Shown one piece after another: positions 22,901 through 33,925 of a stretch of DNA of 64,000 bases (its first letter is position 1; every line of letters starts with the position of its first letter). Under the pieces are notes generated by a model. That model was not told the origin of the DNA. It searched no databases and worked only from the letters and a program-made list of their open reading frames with translations. This stretch comes from Alentia gelatinosa. Lineage: Eukaryota > Annelida > Polychaeta > Phyllodocida > Polynoidae. The translations under genes were made by a program, and so were the position numbers. The stretch covers positions 57,091,789-57,155,788 of the forward strand of contig OX465584.1 of the NCBI GenBank assembly GCA_950022655.1, in the 5' to 3' direction.

Positions 22901-23433
22901 GCAGGCCTCCCAGTAAAACCTATAAAAACCTATATTTCGACTTTTGAGCCTCTATATTTTTTTAAATAACCTATATAACCTATAAGAACCTATATTATTC
23001 ACTGTCATGCAGAATGATGTGTAGAAGAAATTTCATAAGTTAACTTGACACAAAGTCAGAGTGTCAAATAACCAAGAAATACACAATATTAGTGTATTCA
23101 AGAGATCTTAAAAATGTTTAACAATCAACAATTTCTATGGATTCTTGCCAGTCTGGTTTGCATATTGGAAGTTCAGCACACACATGTGCATGCTGGGTAA
23201 AACCAGATGTGACAGACATCCTGACGTCCTGCAATTTAATACAAGGTACAATTTTTTTTTTTAAATCAACAACTTAAAATAAGCAATTCACTATATTTTG
23301 ACACCACCATGATGAATATGTTAACCATAAAAACCTATGTTTTTGGCCTTGAAAACCTGTAAAAACCTATGTTTTGATTTTCAAAACCTATTAAAAAACA
23401 TATATTGAGGAAGAGCGGTAATGGGAGGCCTGC
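22901..23433. mobile_element. Element with GCAGGCCTCCCA ends
   Basis: A 12-base perfect inverted terminus GCAGGCCTCCCA / TGGGAGGCCTGC bounds 533 bases rich in AACCTATAAAAACCTATA. The CAGG-type terminus hints at hAT, but no flanking duplication is visible. Confidence 0.5.
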
Positions 23434-23444
23434 AATTGTTTTAT

Positions 23445-23770
23445 TCATCATCGATGAATGAGTGTGCAATTATAAATGAATAACAATTAAAATGTTTGGG
23501 CTACATTCAGTCTATGGATAGTTTTCTGTAATCCACTTGCACCCATCCAACTTGCAAGTCTTGAGTGATGTGTCATAGTCAGCTGGTCATACCTCTAAGA
23601 CCCTGAGACTGCTCCTTTCTCAATTCCACAGTGAATAGCAGACAGATAATGAGAGGATAGTTTTTTTGCAGCACGCTGAAAGGCCATGTTAGCCCTGTAA
23701 CCTTTAGGCAATGTATATAGGTCATGCAAACACGTTCTAATAGATGTAAACGCCCCTCAGGAGCATGCTA
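23445..23770 (+). repeat. S interspersed repeat, copy 2
   Basis: Starts ATCGATGAATGAGTGTGCAA and includes TTGGGCTACATTCAGTCTAT and ACCTCTAAGACCCTGAGAC, then GGCAATGTATATAGGTCATG. The segment equivalent to the middle of copy 3 is partly deleted. Confidence 0.65.
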
Positions 23771-24414
23771 CACAGTTCAAACAGGGACTAAGAAAGAAAC
23801 TGATGAGTTGCAAAAGCACGGTGTGCAGAGGAAGCTCAAAGAAACTGATGAGTGTTTGGTCTGTTTCCCTCTACGCCATCAAGTTCGGAGCGTTCAGGGA
23901 TAGAACGAGGCGATAGCCGGGTGAATATTCTGAAGCACTTCAAATGAGATGGCTAACAGGGACACAAACATATTTCTAATTTCATCATAACCTGGATAGA
24001 TTTATCTGTTTATCACTCATTAAGTATGAGATATCGTACTCGCAAGCCTGTTGAGTACGAGTTCCTAATGGTAAGCCTATGGACGTTTATACCAGGCTCA
24101 ATTAAAAAAACAAAAAACCAGGTGAGTTAGAGGGCAGTAACATGAACTGTTGGGTATTGAGCTGCTTAATATGGATCTGATACTGAGTCAGCAAGGAATT
24201 GGATTCAGGCCAGAATAGCTCTATACTATGAAGACCTCACTAGTAGCCCAATACTGGCCCTTGTTGTAAGAAGCTTAAGCTCTTGTGGTCGAAGACTGTG
24301 CCATAGATCAATTCTGTATTGGCCATTTGAATGTGCAGTCAGAGAAGTGCAGGCTACAACCTGAATCATCACTATACATAGTGAAGAAGAGTAAGTAAGA
24401 AACTACACCTCCCT

Positions 24415-24540
24415 GTTTGGTATGATTGGTTTGTTTTTATCATGTCAAAGGGGACCCTGAGGGTATATAGGGACTCATGGTTTAGCTGGCTTTACACCAC
24501 AGTGGTAGTCATCAAATCTATGAGATGAAATCAGGTAGAA
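24415..24540 (-). mobile_element. SINE tail fragment
   Basis: In reverse complement it reads CTACCTGATTTCATCTCATAG, GTGGTGTAAAGCC, CCATGAGTCCCTATATACCC and ends in an A-rich tail, matching the 3' half of the 47.4 kb SINE. Confidence 0.65.
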
Positions 24541-24565
24541 GCCTTACCCTATACATTCCCGAATG

Positions 24566-24745
24566 AATGCATAACTAACACCAGGAACCAGCTTCATACT
24601 ACACTCTCCCATGCAGATATTTGGTGTAATATCAATGGGGAATAAGAGATAGGGCTCTGGTTGGAGAGCACTGTAGTCCCGACTCAGCAGGGAACACAGG
24701 TATCATCATTTTTGAGTTCCCAGTAGGTTTGTTCATTGTACTGGG
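24566..24745. repeat. Interspersed repeat Z, copy 1
   Basis: Shares CACCAGGAACCAGCTTCAT, ACACTCTCCCATGCAGATAT and TTTGTTCATTGTA with 56813-57000 at roughly three-quarters identity. Function unknown; a dispersed repeat or an old duplication. Confidence 0.5.
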
Positions 24746-24846
24746 GTGGGGGCGTCCCAGCAAAATGACCAGGGATTTTTGTCAAGGGATCCTGGCATCC
24801 TTGTTAACTAGTGCCTAGCCGTGTGAGAAAAATTCCTCTTCAGTAA

Positions 24847-25001
24847 GGGGCCATCCATAAAGTACGAACGCAGATTTTATTTAATTTCTGATCCCCACCC
24901 CCATCCCCTCCGGATCTTGTTACGCAATAGAACAAAGAGAGAGCATATGCAAAATTTTCAACAATTTTGACCCCCCTCCCTCGTACTTCATGGATGGCCC
25001 C
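24847..25001. mobile_element. N-family MITE, 155 bases
   Basis: Termini GGGGCCATCCATAAAGTACG and CGTACTTCATGGATGGCCCC are inverted. Inside are a C-rich block, TTGTTACGCAATAGAACAAA and a second C-rich block. Same layout as 51237-51399. Confidence 0.75.
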
Positions 25002-25019
25002 TAGTTGGTAAGTGCCTTG

Positions 25020-25107
25020 GGTTATTACACACTGCGCCGCTCCGGTTTATCGCTCCGCAAAACGGGTTTCCGAAGGTTGCTCTAGCGGTGCAGTGTGGGG
25101 TTATTAT
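25020..25107. repeat. Short inverted repeat
   Basis: GGTTATTACACACTGCGCCGCT pairs imperfectly with AGCGGTGCAGTGTGGGGTTATTA. A CGCTCCGCAAAACGG loop lies between. Could be a minimal MITE; no family assigned. Confidence 0.4.
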
Positions 25108-25109
25108 CC

Positions 25110-25800
25110 AAGTGGCCTCAGTGTTCGTTGGACCGTAACACAAACCAACAACCCTGGTTTCTGTCCTTGGATCCTATGATCGTTTCAATTGTGTGGGTAT
25201 ACACATCGCATATCCCAGCGGCTTTTTGTGGCTTTCTGCAATATCTGTACCCCTCTACATGCCCCCCTCTGGCCCATGCCCTACCCCTCTGTTGTGCCCC
25301 CCTTCACCCCGCCTGCAATGATCAAACACCCTGCCCTACAAGCATATCTGCAACATGCCGTAGACGCGGCCAATTTGCATGTATATGGGGGGCAGGGCTT
25401 GCCGGCCTATTGTGACAAATAGCTCGAGGAGAAAGGAACCCTGGGCCCCTGTGCCGACCCCCAGTCCCCCCTGCCACAGTCCGCTCCGCCTCCCATCTGC
25501 ATTTATATACATTGTGCGGCCTAGACTTGATAAAAACGCGCGCGCCCAATTTTCATTTATATACAACGGCGACGTAATGGCAAGCCCGACATAAAAGGTA
25601 GCAGGGTTGGACGGCTGATTTACATTTATATACATTGTATCAAGGTCCCGCGTGTGACAAGCCAGATAATGGCCGAATGGGTTAATCGATACCCGGGCGT
25701 GAATCATTGGTGGGGATTGGGCGACAAAGTGCACAATAAAGTAGGGCCCGCCCCGCCCCGTTGTTTAGGCCTAATCTGACGGGAGCCGCGGCCGGGCGGC
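25110..25800. other. GC-rich region with repeated TTTATATACA motifs
   Basis: C-rich sequence in which ATTTATATACA occurs three times (about 25500, 25553, 25622), with a related GCATGTATATGG at 25377. Frames up to 132 residues on the minus strand have no recognisable domains and reflect the composition. Could be a diverged minisatellite or regulatory DNA. Confidence 0.3.
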
Positions 25801-25964
25801 CCGAGAAGATCTCAGCTGTCAGCCCCGGGAGCAGGAGCCCGAGCCGCGCCTGATGCCATCAGATGGCGCTGATGGCCGGACGTATGTGAGCCTATTGATG
25901 CTTTGTGACCAGGCTGAGGGGACTTTGGGGCCCGGATCAAGGCACTGTTGTTGCACATATGTGC

Positions 25965-26590
25965 AGTGTCAGCGGCGACCGCTCGCCACTGATTGGCAGG
26001 GCACTGCAGTGTCGCCCCCTCGCGAGCTGCTCTAGAGGTGTGTATTGATTTTACGAGCAGATCAATGACCCACGAATAACTCATTAATACCTGAAGTACA
26101 TAACGGAGGTCATTGCGACTGATTCCTGATGTTTCATGCAAGTCATTTGTACTACAGTGAACATTTATGGATTGTACGAACAGATCAATGACCCACGAAT
26201 AACTCATTAATACCTGAAGTACATAACGGAGATCACTGTGACTGATTCCTTATGTTTCATGCAAGTTGTTTGTACAGTGAACATTCATTGGTACAATTAA
26301 CCTATGCTTGAAGCTTACGCGCAGGTGTAATGCTCTTGGAGTTATGAGTAACTTAATGGGCATTGTTTTCCTGGGTTTAGACTGGGCCGTGAGCAGTGTC
26401 AGCGGCCGTCACCGCCACTGATTGGCAGGGCACTGCAGTGTCGCCCCCTCGCGAGCTGCTCCAGAGGTATGTATAGATTTTACGAGCAGATCAATGACCT
26501 ACGAATAACTCATTAATACCTGAAGTACATAACGGTGGTCATCGTGACTGATTCCTGATGTTTCATGCAAGTTGTTTGTACAGTGAACAT
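25965..26590 (+). repeat. Local duplicated blocks
   Basis: A block of about 190 bases holding CCACTGATTGGCAGGGCACT, GTCGCCCCCTCGCGAGCTGC and GAGCAGATCAATGACCCACG occurs at 25965-26160 and 26395-26590. Its second half (GATCAATGACCCACGAATAA through GTACATAACGGAG) is also present at 26166-26290. Identity is high. Confidence 0.8.
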
Positions 26591-26867
26591 TTATTGGTAC
26601 AATTAACCCACGCTGGGAGCCCGAATCTCTCTGGTCACATACGATTAGCGCAGGTATAATGCTCTGGGAGTTCTGAAAGACTTTGATATGTGTTGTTATG
26701 CTAGGTTTACACTGGGCCACAGTATCCACGTTTCACTGAAACATGGGGCACCTTTGCAGATGGTCATGGGGCCATAAATTTACGTTTACACTGAGCCCCC
26801 GGCAGCTCCAGTTTAGGGATGCTTGAGGGTCCATTTTGTCCACAGTTCCCTGTACGGCCGGCTGTGG

Positions 26868-26975
26868 TAGGTGACTTCCCTAACTTTTTGGTGTAAAAGA
26901 ACCTTGAGAAAGTCTGGTGAGAACCTGTAATGGTTAACTGGACGTTAAATCAAACCAACAAACAAACAAGTATGA
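26868..26975 (+). mobile_element. SINE tail fragment
   Basis: Contains GGTGTAAAAGAACCTTGAGA, GTAATGGTTAACTGGACG and TTAAATCAAACC with a CAAACAAACAAG end. Head and core absent. An FB1 module begins immediately after. Confidence 0.75.
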
Positions 26976-27205
26976 AAAAATAGTGCGTACCTAAATGAAC
27001 TATTATCGGTACGCACTTGTCAGGAAATGATGGATAATAAATACAATAAAGACTGGTTTCAGAGGAAAGCGGTTGTATGCTCCTCGAAGTTGACTGCGCA
27101 TTATCCTCGCATTTGCTCGGATATTACTACGCGTCAGCTCCTCGGAGCATACGGTCGCTTGTATCTGAAACCAGTCAATATTGTGTATGTATTATCTATG
27201 GTCTA
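26976..27205. mobile_element. FB1 element, partial module and full hairpin
   Basis: GAAAAAATAGTGCGTACC through CTTGTCAGGAAATGATGGAT is the right half of the FB1 module. The hairpin starts GGATAATAAATACAATAAAG and ends CCAGTCAATATTGTGTATG. Apex ATCCTCGCATTTGCTCGGAT (27103-27122) places TC opposite TC, i.e. GA/GA on the minus strand. Confidence 0.75.
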
Positions 27206-27356
27206 ATACGGTAACGCCGTGTGGCGCACAGCTGTGACAACATAACTCCTGGAATGGTATTTTGTCGGGATCGGCGACATAGGGGCAGCTTTTCTTCTGT
27301 AGATGCTGAATCAAATCTGCCAGGTGTGGCAATGATACTACATGTGGGCACACATA

Positions 27357-27989
27357 CAGGGATGCCAGTTTGTAGGATTTTGCCTACATGTAGGATTTTC
27401 ATTCTAGTCTAAAACATATATGGAAACTCCAATAAATTGTATATGTTTTAAGAACAATATAGACTCCAGCTTTTCTAGATCTTATATAAACTTGTTTTGT
27501 AATCTTTCAGAATTTGTAATTCAGCTAACCCACAGCGCACACAGTTAGAAAGCCTATGAGCCTAGAGTTGTAGGATGGTTGGATTCATGTAGGAAATCCT
27601 CCTACGGACAAGGGCAAACTGGAATGCTGACATCTGATTGGCTTAAAATATGTCATGTGAGAATACAATTATGGGGGCCTTACCAAGTGTAAAAAGAAAT
27701 CAGAGGAATACCTTATGAACTTGTAAAGATATTTTGCAGAATATAAAACTGATGATATGTGGTAATCTATTCCCAGTGGATAACTTTGAATAGTTCTCCA
27801 TTTAATGCAGAACTACACCTAGACCCACTCTCAGAGCAGATATTCAAATATCATATACTGCCAGTCTATATCCAAAGATCTGCTTGGAGATTGATGGGGA
27901 TTCCCCTACAGCTTATGCGTTTTAGGTATAACATAGACTGGCCTTAGTCCCTATGTAGGATTTTTTCCTCACCCCAACTGGCATCCCTG
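27357..27989. mobile_element. M-family hAT-like element, 633 bases
   Basis: Termini CAGGGATGCCAGTTT and AACTGGCATCCCTG are inverted, with a perfect 6-bp duplication CACATA (27351-27356, 27990-27995). Internally TGTAGGATTTT recurs near both ends. No transposase frame. hAT assignment rests on the CAGGG terminus; some hAT lineages make 5-6 bp duplications. Confidence 0.75.
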
Positions 27990-27995
27990 CACATA

Positions 27996-28450
27996 GTATC
28001 ATAGGCTGAATTTGCTGCATTGTGTCAGGCCCCATAATTACCTCTTGTCATGACATTTATTACCCACTTGACTTATTATGGAGTCTCCATGAGAGATGTA
28101 TAGAGACCCTGGAATTCACTACCCGGAGATTCTTGGCATGTCAGAATATCCGGGAGGAGATTTCAGAAAAAATAGTCTCATCTATAATGAGTTCAAATTA
28201 TGATGTACATCAGTTTCTTGAATGTTCATTCAATATTAATTATCTATGATATCAGTCATTATAATCTCATTTACCATCAGAAATCACAGTCATGAAAATG
28301 TGTTCATACTAAAAACACAGAAAAATAGCGAACCATATAACTGTTGTAAGTATACACCAAATTACCACCATGCTTGACAGTGCTGAGGCCTTATTGAATG
28401 TTTCTAAAGTCACCTTATATGTTGATACATGGTTCATTCTTGTTATTAAT
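27996..28450. other. Unassigned sequence
   Basis: No repeat termini or exon features found. Confidence 0.4.
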
Positions 28451-28452
28451 CT

Positions 28453-28610
28453 TGGAGGTGGATAATAAATACAATTAAGACTGGTTTTGTATATGAGTGA
28501 CCGTAGTCTCCTCGTAGATGACGTAATATCCTCGCTATCGCTTGGATATTACTACGCATTGACTACTCGGAGATTACGGGCAATAGTATACACTCGGGTC
28601 ATAGAAAACA
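28453..28610. mobile_element. Diverged FB1 hairpin
   Basis: Starts GGATAATAAATACAATTAAG; arms AGTCTCCTCGTAGATGACG and TGACTACTCGGAGATTACGG pair. Apex ATCCTCGCTATCGCTTGGAT keeps one TC of the two. The outer arms have diverged. Confidence 0.55.
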
Positions 28611-28797
28611 GAGGATGTCCATATTTATTCATCTGTTGCAATTATTATTTCCCAGACCAGGGTTTCTCCAACAGAGAACGTTTACCTAACCGGTCATGAA
28701 ACAGCCCCAGATGTAGATATATTCTGTACACTTCACCATGTTCTTAGCGTTATAAACTATATGTCTCATATCACACTGATCACTACACTGGCCACCA

Positions 28798-29238
28798 GAA
28801 CTACACAATGTTAGCTCTGGTCACAGAGGAGGTGTGAAGCGCAGCGCCCCCTATCGTTTTGGCATGGTCTCAAATGACAGCTGAATGGAGATTCCTATAC
28901 TAAAATAGGCTAACTAGTAACAGCTACTACATACAAACTGTTAGAGCTCTATCAAAAATCTTTTCAGATATTAATAGACCGATATCTAATGTACTCCAAA
29001 CCACAGTAGAGCTCAATAGAGCTCCACGTTTTATGGCTGTTTGGTGTTGTTGAATACAGCCTTATTTCACATAGGCTATGGCTTACAAGCCTCACACAGT
29101 CCATTGTCAAGAGTCCTTCCCCTCTGCTGGCAGGTTTGAAAGTGGTGCCTTGAACCCTGCCGCGATGGCATATATGAGTTGGGTCTCTATAGGGGGCGCT
29201 GCGCTTCACATCTGAACGACACAATGTTAGCTCTGGTC
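28798..29238. mobile_element. Inverted-repeat element with 25-base direct flanks
   Basis: A perfect 22-base inverted repeat beginning TGTGAAGCGCAGCGCCCC bounds about 378 bases (28833-29210). Outside it, 28798-28822 and 29214-29238 share a 25-base direct repeat (CACAATGTTAGCTCTGGTC core) with one mismatch. The left direct repeat is 10 bases from the inverted repeat and the right one 3 bases. Superfamily unknown. Confidence 0.6.
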
Positions 29239-29239
29239 G

Positions 29240-29740
29240 AGTTAAATTCGTGGCCGCCTTGACCCACTATAGGGACATACATCTGTTACTCTCCTGCCAG
29301 AATCTTTGCACTGTTTGGAGAGTGCTTTACATCATAACCTTAAAGCCAATTTTCCATTTTTTTAAATTTCTTTCCCTGTGTATTTTTTTCAAAATATAAT
29401 GAACCTATTCCCTGGTTTCTTTATCAATTTTAACTATGTATATTTCCTATTAAGTATGTCTGCTTTTAGAGCCGACATAGAACAAAACTCCTTGGTTTGA
29501 GGCGCACACAGAGTGATCCCTTGTGGGATTTAACCCAACCAACCCTTATGTCGTAGCTCAGTGCAGACAGGGGTTGGTTGTCAATCTAACTGATCACACG
29601 CTTCTATCTCGTTCTTGTGACTTTTCCCAGACGGCACCACTGATCAGTAGTTATCTCCATTCTCAGAGTTATGTGATAAGACAACTGTCTATGTTAGCAA
29701 GGACCAAATATGTAGTGTTGAATCCGTGAGGTATTCTAGG
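29240..29740. other. Unassigned sequence
   Basis: No repeat family or exon recognised; AT-rich between 29340 and 29460. Confidence 0.4.
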
Positions 29741-29744
29741 TAGC

Positions 29745-30091
29745 GGAAATTACAGGCGGGGGTCTGTGGCAGAGCCCTGTTGGTCGGGACGGGTACTTGG
29801 AACTGGTATAACGCCAGGGGACGGGTCGATTTTCTTATGAACATATATTCGATTGTTTGATCACGTGATAGAACATGTCATCCTTGACCATATAACTTGT
29901 TTTACCTAATAATGTTGAATACCATATTAAGGTATATTCTCTGCAAGTATTATAATCTATTGATCGATTATTTCTTCAGAAAACAGTGTAATTGTGTATG
30001 TTACTTATAAGTATCATAAATAATGCCTCAAGGCATTATCCGGTCTATGCAGGGGAATGCCTCAAGGCATTATCCGCCCTGAAAGGATTTT
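29745..30091. mobile_element. K-family MITE, copy 3 (eroded)
   Basis: Matches copy 1 through CGCCAGGGGACGGG, TTTGATCACGTGATA and two AATGCCTCAAGGCATTATCC palindromes. The right end CCTGAAAGGATTTTAA is a mutated version of AAGGG-TTAA. The left end is diverged, so the duplication is no longer readable. Confidence 0.65.
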
Positions 30092-30421
30092 AAATTACAT
30101 TTTCTATGGAGACTTTGTATTAGGTAGGTAATAAATCCCGGTAACTCTCAGAATCCACCCCGATGCTATTGACTTTATTGTAAGTGTAGCTGCTTGCATA
30201 ATTGGTTCTGCTAACTGCCCAGATTTCCTGGAGCAATGTTCCCACTTTACATATACCATTCCCATTACCATCCTCATATTTATCGATCAATTTCTGTCCT
30301 TAGTTTCACTGTCACAAGTACTGTTATGGTGAAGGGGCATCCTATGATTCTAACTACGTTGGTAATTCATTTACCTAATGGGTCTTTATAACGACCCTGT
30401 CTTGCTAATGGTAACTTTATG

Positions 30422-30883
30422 TACAGTTAAACCCCGTGTAAGTGATCACCCTCCGTTCCTGGACAATGTGGCCGCTTTCGCGGGGTGACTGCATACGCGG
30501 GGCGTCCACTTACGCGGGGGTTTCAAGTTTCCTCCGGGCAATTATGCAAGTGTTATATACCGATATGTAGGGGAGACAGAGGGGATGGTAGATCTGAAAT
30601 CCATTTTTCAATATCTTAATTGGATCCGAAGTTATTTAACTTTGAATTACAAAATGTATTTTCTATGAATATACTCACAGACACTCAAAAAACACCGATT
30701 GATCTATTTTTGGTAGGGTGTCCATCGGAGGTGTCCTCTTACACACGGTTTTAGGCCTTTTCGTACCGAAATAACTGCCCGCTTACACGGGGCTAAATTA
30801 AACATCTAATAGAGGGGGAAATTTCCGTTCCGAGCAAAAGTACCCGCTCACGCGGGGTGTCCGATCGGCGGGGTTCTATTGTA
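30422..30883. mobile_element. P-family (pogo-like) MITE, 462 bases
   Basis: Ends TACAGTTAAACCCCG and CGGGGTTCTATTGTA are inverted; TA sits at each boundary. Subterminal CGCTTTCGCGGGGTG and CCACTTACGCGGGGG repeats follow. An internal block of about 110 bases (30550-30660: GTAGGGGAGACAGAGG, ATCTTAATTGGATCCGAAGT) also occurs in H elements. Confidence 0.7.
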
Positions 30884-30984
30884 CTACATTCACTAGGCGA
30901 AGTGTATGCGACTACACGCGAATGGCGTGAATGAAAATACCATGTACTCGTTGCGAAAGACCACAAAGGAAGGCAATCCTCGCG

Positions 30985-31260
30985 TGTTCATCATTGAGCG
31001 TGCAATTATAAATGAATAACAATCAAAAGGTTTGGGTTACATTCAGTCTATAGATAGTTTTCTGTAACCCACTTGCACCTAGAGAACTTGCCATTTCTCT
31101 AACTGCCTGAGACTAGGATTCAAACATATCAAGCACCAGTAGGTTATTGAGGTATTTCAGTCTTGAGTGATTGGTCATGGTAAGCTTGGCACACCTCTAA
31201 GACATTAGACACTGGCACCCTGCTCCTTTCTCAATATCACAGTGAATAGCACACAGAAGG
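30985..31260 (+). repeat. S interspersed repeat, copy 3
   Basis: The least interrupted copy: GAGCGTGCAATTATAAATGA, GGTTTGGGTTACATTCAGTC, CAGTCTTGAGTGATTGGTCA and AATATCACAGTGAATAGCAC. No terminal inverted repeat or A-tail was identified, so its class is open. Confidence 0.65.
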
Positions 31261-32925
31261 GAGTCTTTATACAGTACGATTAACAGTGGTATATTAATGG
31301 AAGCCGATTGAAATCAGTGTTATGCTCACTGACGGTTTTATCCATCAATGTTGTCGCCTACATGACACCTATGGATTCACTCAATGAATGATATATTTGT
31401 ATTCTCTTTGTGACAATAAAGAATTTTTTTTTTTAAACCGCTGGAAGTTTGTATGTGACCACGCCAGGGTGGTGGTGGTGGGGGGGGGGGGGGCTGAAGA
31501 CCTGTCCAGCATGCACCGCGCACGTGTCATATTATCAAACACGACGGCCGCGGCACCATTTACAAACGTGAGGCCTTCTAGTCAACATCCAGCCTACACT
31601 GCCTGTGTCAGCCAGGTAGAGGGGGGTGTAGGGGGAGGGGTAAGGACGGTGTGCAGTGGTGGTAGGCAGGCAGGCAGGGCTGGGAAGCACACAGGGACTG
31701 AGGGCAGTCTACATCCAGCCTAGACTCTAGTACAGCCCGTTGTCGCCAGGGCCAGGGCGCACAGGCTCTCATACTGGGACTGTTTTGCGCTGCCATTTTA
31801 AGGTGGGAATTCCTGCCTTCTTCCCAACATGCACCTGGAAAATGGCAGATCGCTGGTTCTAACCTTGTGTGTATTGCGATCCAGTAACCAGCAATATGAT
31901 ACAGTATCCCTCTTGTCAAACTGATCCTATAAATAGAACAGCCAACCCTGCAATTCCTCTGACTAAAGGTGGCTGGCCAGTCAGAGCCATGCTCTGTTAG
32001 ACCTTCACGTACCATAACCCGAAGGTGGCGCGGTGCGTGAACGGTCTACATCCAGCCTACCAACTTCAGCAGTGCACACTGTTATCTACACTATTCAAAA
32101 GAGGATTTCAGGCAATATCCACTGGAGACCTTTGGAGGTTTTCCCTACTCAAAATGGTCTGATTTTCAATCTGGGGCAGTTAGTTGCATTGTCGGAAGGA
32201 TCCTTCTCCTTCTATCAGCATTTTCATGATGTAAACATTGGCCAATGTGATTTGTTGATGTTTTGACGGGTCAAGTTTAACCCTTCAATAGAAACATAAA
32301 ATTCCATTAATCAAACGATCTATGTATATATATAAGTAGACTAATTCGGTAGTGGAGAACATGATTCTGATATTTATTTTCACTTATATTCAACCATTAA
32401 CCTGTTATTTCCTTCATCAAATAAAGCGGATCCTGACCCATTTCCGCGCTAAATGCGCTAAAGTGTCCCAGAAATGGCCGCCAAACATGTGACCAGGCTA
32501 ACCTCAAGGCAATGTATATTGCATGCAAGTACGCTCTAATAAACAGAAAATCTAAAAAAAGAAACCCATCCAGATACTGGTACTCTTGAAAGAAAAAAGC
32601 AGTTGGAGATCCCTGGCCTATATCTCCCACCCGACAGAGTTCCTTAACTCACGGTAAATCTTCCAGACTCAAGTTACCGTAATAAGTTAGTGAAACCGCA
32701 GCTCCCCCTAGTGTAGTCTAGCGTCATCTCTACAAACACACACCAGGTGTCGCGTCGGTGCACCTAGTGGATCTTTTATCTTCCTGAGCCACGGAAGCGG
32801 TTGGCAGTTAGCATGAGAGCAACAGGCTAAGATATAATGTGTAGTCAGGCCAAGATATAATGTGTAGTAAAGATTGCTTCATGAAATAGTTAACAGTTAG
32901 CATGAGAGCAACAGACCAGGATTTA
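31261..32925. other. Unassigned, partly GC-rich
   Basis: Contains T and G homopolymers (about 31424-31434 and 31479-31493), a G/C-rich part at 31490-31760, and two pairs of short direct repeats near 32815-32915 (GTTAGCATGAGAGCAACAG and AAGATATAATGTGTAGT). No exon with convincing features. Confidence 0.4.
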
Positions 32926-32930
32926 TCCTA

Positions 32931-33135
32931 CCCCTAATAAAAAACGCCATAGGCTTTACATGGGATCTGTTTATTTCACGGGTGTGACATAAAGTGTTGT
33001 TTATGCCACTACTTTCTGATACTGAAAAAATAAGGAAACAGGGTAGGATAAAATCTAGACGCCACTCTTCGACTCGTGAAATTATGGAGCCAACGAAATG
33101 CGTGGCATAAATAAACCCAGACTCAAACTCGTGAC
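32931..33135. mobile_element. FB2 element, copy
   Basis: Module 32931-33053 runs from TTTATCCTACCCC to GGGTAGGATAAA, with CCATAGGCTTTACATGGG inside. A degenerate hairpin follows (GCCACTCTTCGACTCGTG region). Confidence 0.6.
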
Positions 33136-33147
33136 GTCTCTTGATAT

Positions 33148-33755
33148 TATCTCACCCCTTGTATTTTCTCCCATAAACCTAACATTGGGGACTCATACCT
33201 AACGCCCATAGAGTATTTAGATATCTACAAATCTAATTCAATTAAGAAATTACTTATTCCTTTATGGCAATGTACCTATTATGTTAAGGTAGTGTGAGCT
33301 AAATAAGTTACGCCCTCCAGACTTTTTTTTTTTTTTACTAAATTCCCTAATATCACGCCGGGAAAGTAAAGGATCCGCTCCCGACTCGCTGGCCACACCA
33401 CGGCCGCCTGGCTCCCGATGAACCAGATTCTTCTTATTTCTTACTCGAGAAACTGGATATGATTCGGCATGTACATGTAGAAATATCTGAAATTTCCATT
33501 ACCGGCATCAAATTTCCGATTTGAAGATAAATGAAAACCGTCTAACCTTAATAATTGTGGGATATTGTTCAAGGGTTATGATTGTACAACGAAGGGAACC
33601 AGCTAACATGGGATCCTGTAAACACACTGTATTATGGGATACCTCAATATGATCTATACATATTTCCAAGTCAGTCCCGTCTAATGGTGACCTATCTTCT
33701 TATTTGTAATCTACTCTAAGATATTTAAAAACTTACCTTTCTTTTTGTTCTTCAG
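33148..33755. other. FB3 left end then unassigned
   Basis: 33148-33215 is an FB3 left end (TTATCTCACCCC, CCTAACATTGGGGACTC). The remaining roughly 540 bases hold no repeat I recognise and end in the pyrimidine tract that precedes the exon at 33756. Confidence 0.45.
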
Positions 33756-33854
33756 ACTACCAGAATGTTGTCAATTCTTCGCGGCGTCTCGCGCACATGC
33801 GCAAAGCAGTCGCAGCGCATGCGCTCTGTGTCGTCTGCAGCAGGGTCCTTCAAG
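33756..33854 (+). CDS. First coding exon, probable mitochondrial protein
   Basis: A pyrimidine-rich tract ending TTCTTCAG lies at 33755. The exon then gives ACTACCAGA, an ATG at 33765 and exactly 30 codons before the donor CAAG|GTGAGT (GT at 33855-33856), phase 0. The peptide (MLSILRGVSRTC..., ending SSAAGSFK) is rich in Arg, Ser and Ala, lacks acidic residues and looks like a mitochondrial targeting sequence. GCGCATGCGC (33815-33824) and GCGCACATGCGC (33791-33802) are NRF1-type motifs, common in promoters of nuclear-encoded mitochondrial genes. The mature protein lies in exons I cannot find downstream, so identity is unknown. Confidence 0.5.
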
Positions 33855-33925
33855 GTGAGTCTGTCAGATCAAATAGTCACGTTATGGAAGCTGTCAAATG
33901 TCACCATCGTTTCCTTTAATACATA

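Noticed and set aside
25336..25734. 132-codon minus frame
   Set aside because: Its repeated MYIN/YIN segments come from TATATACA motifs; no domain or splice support.
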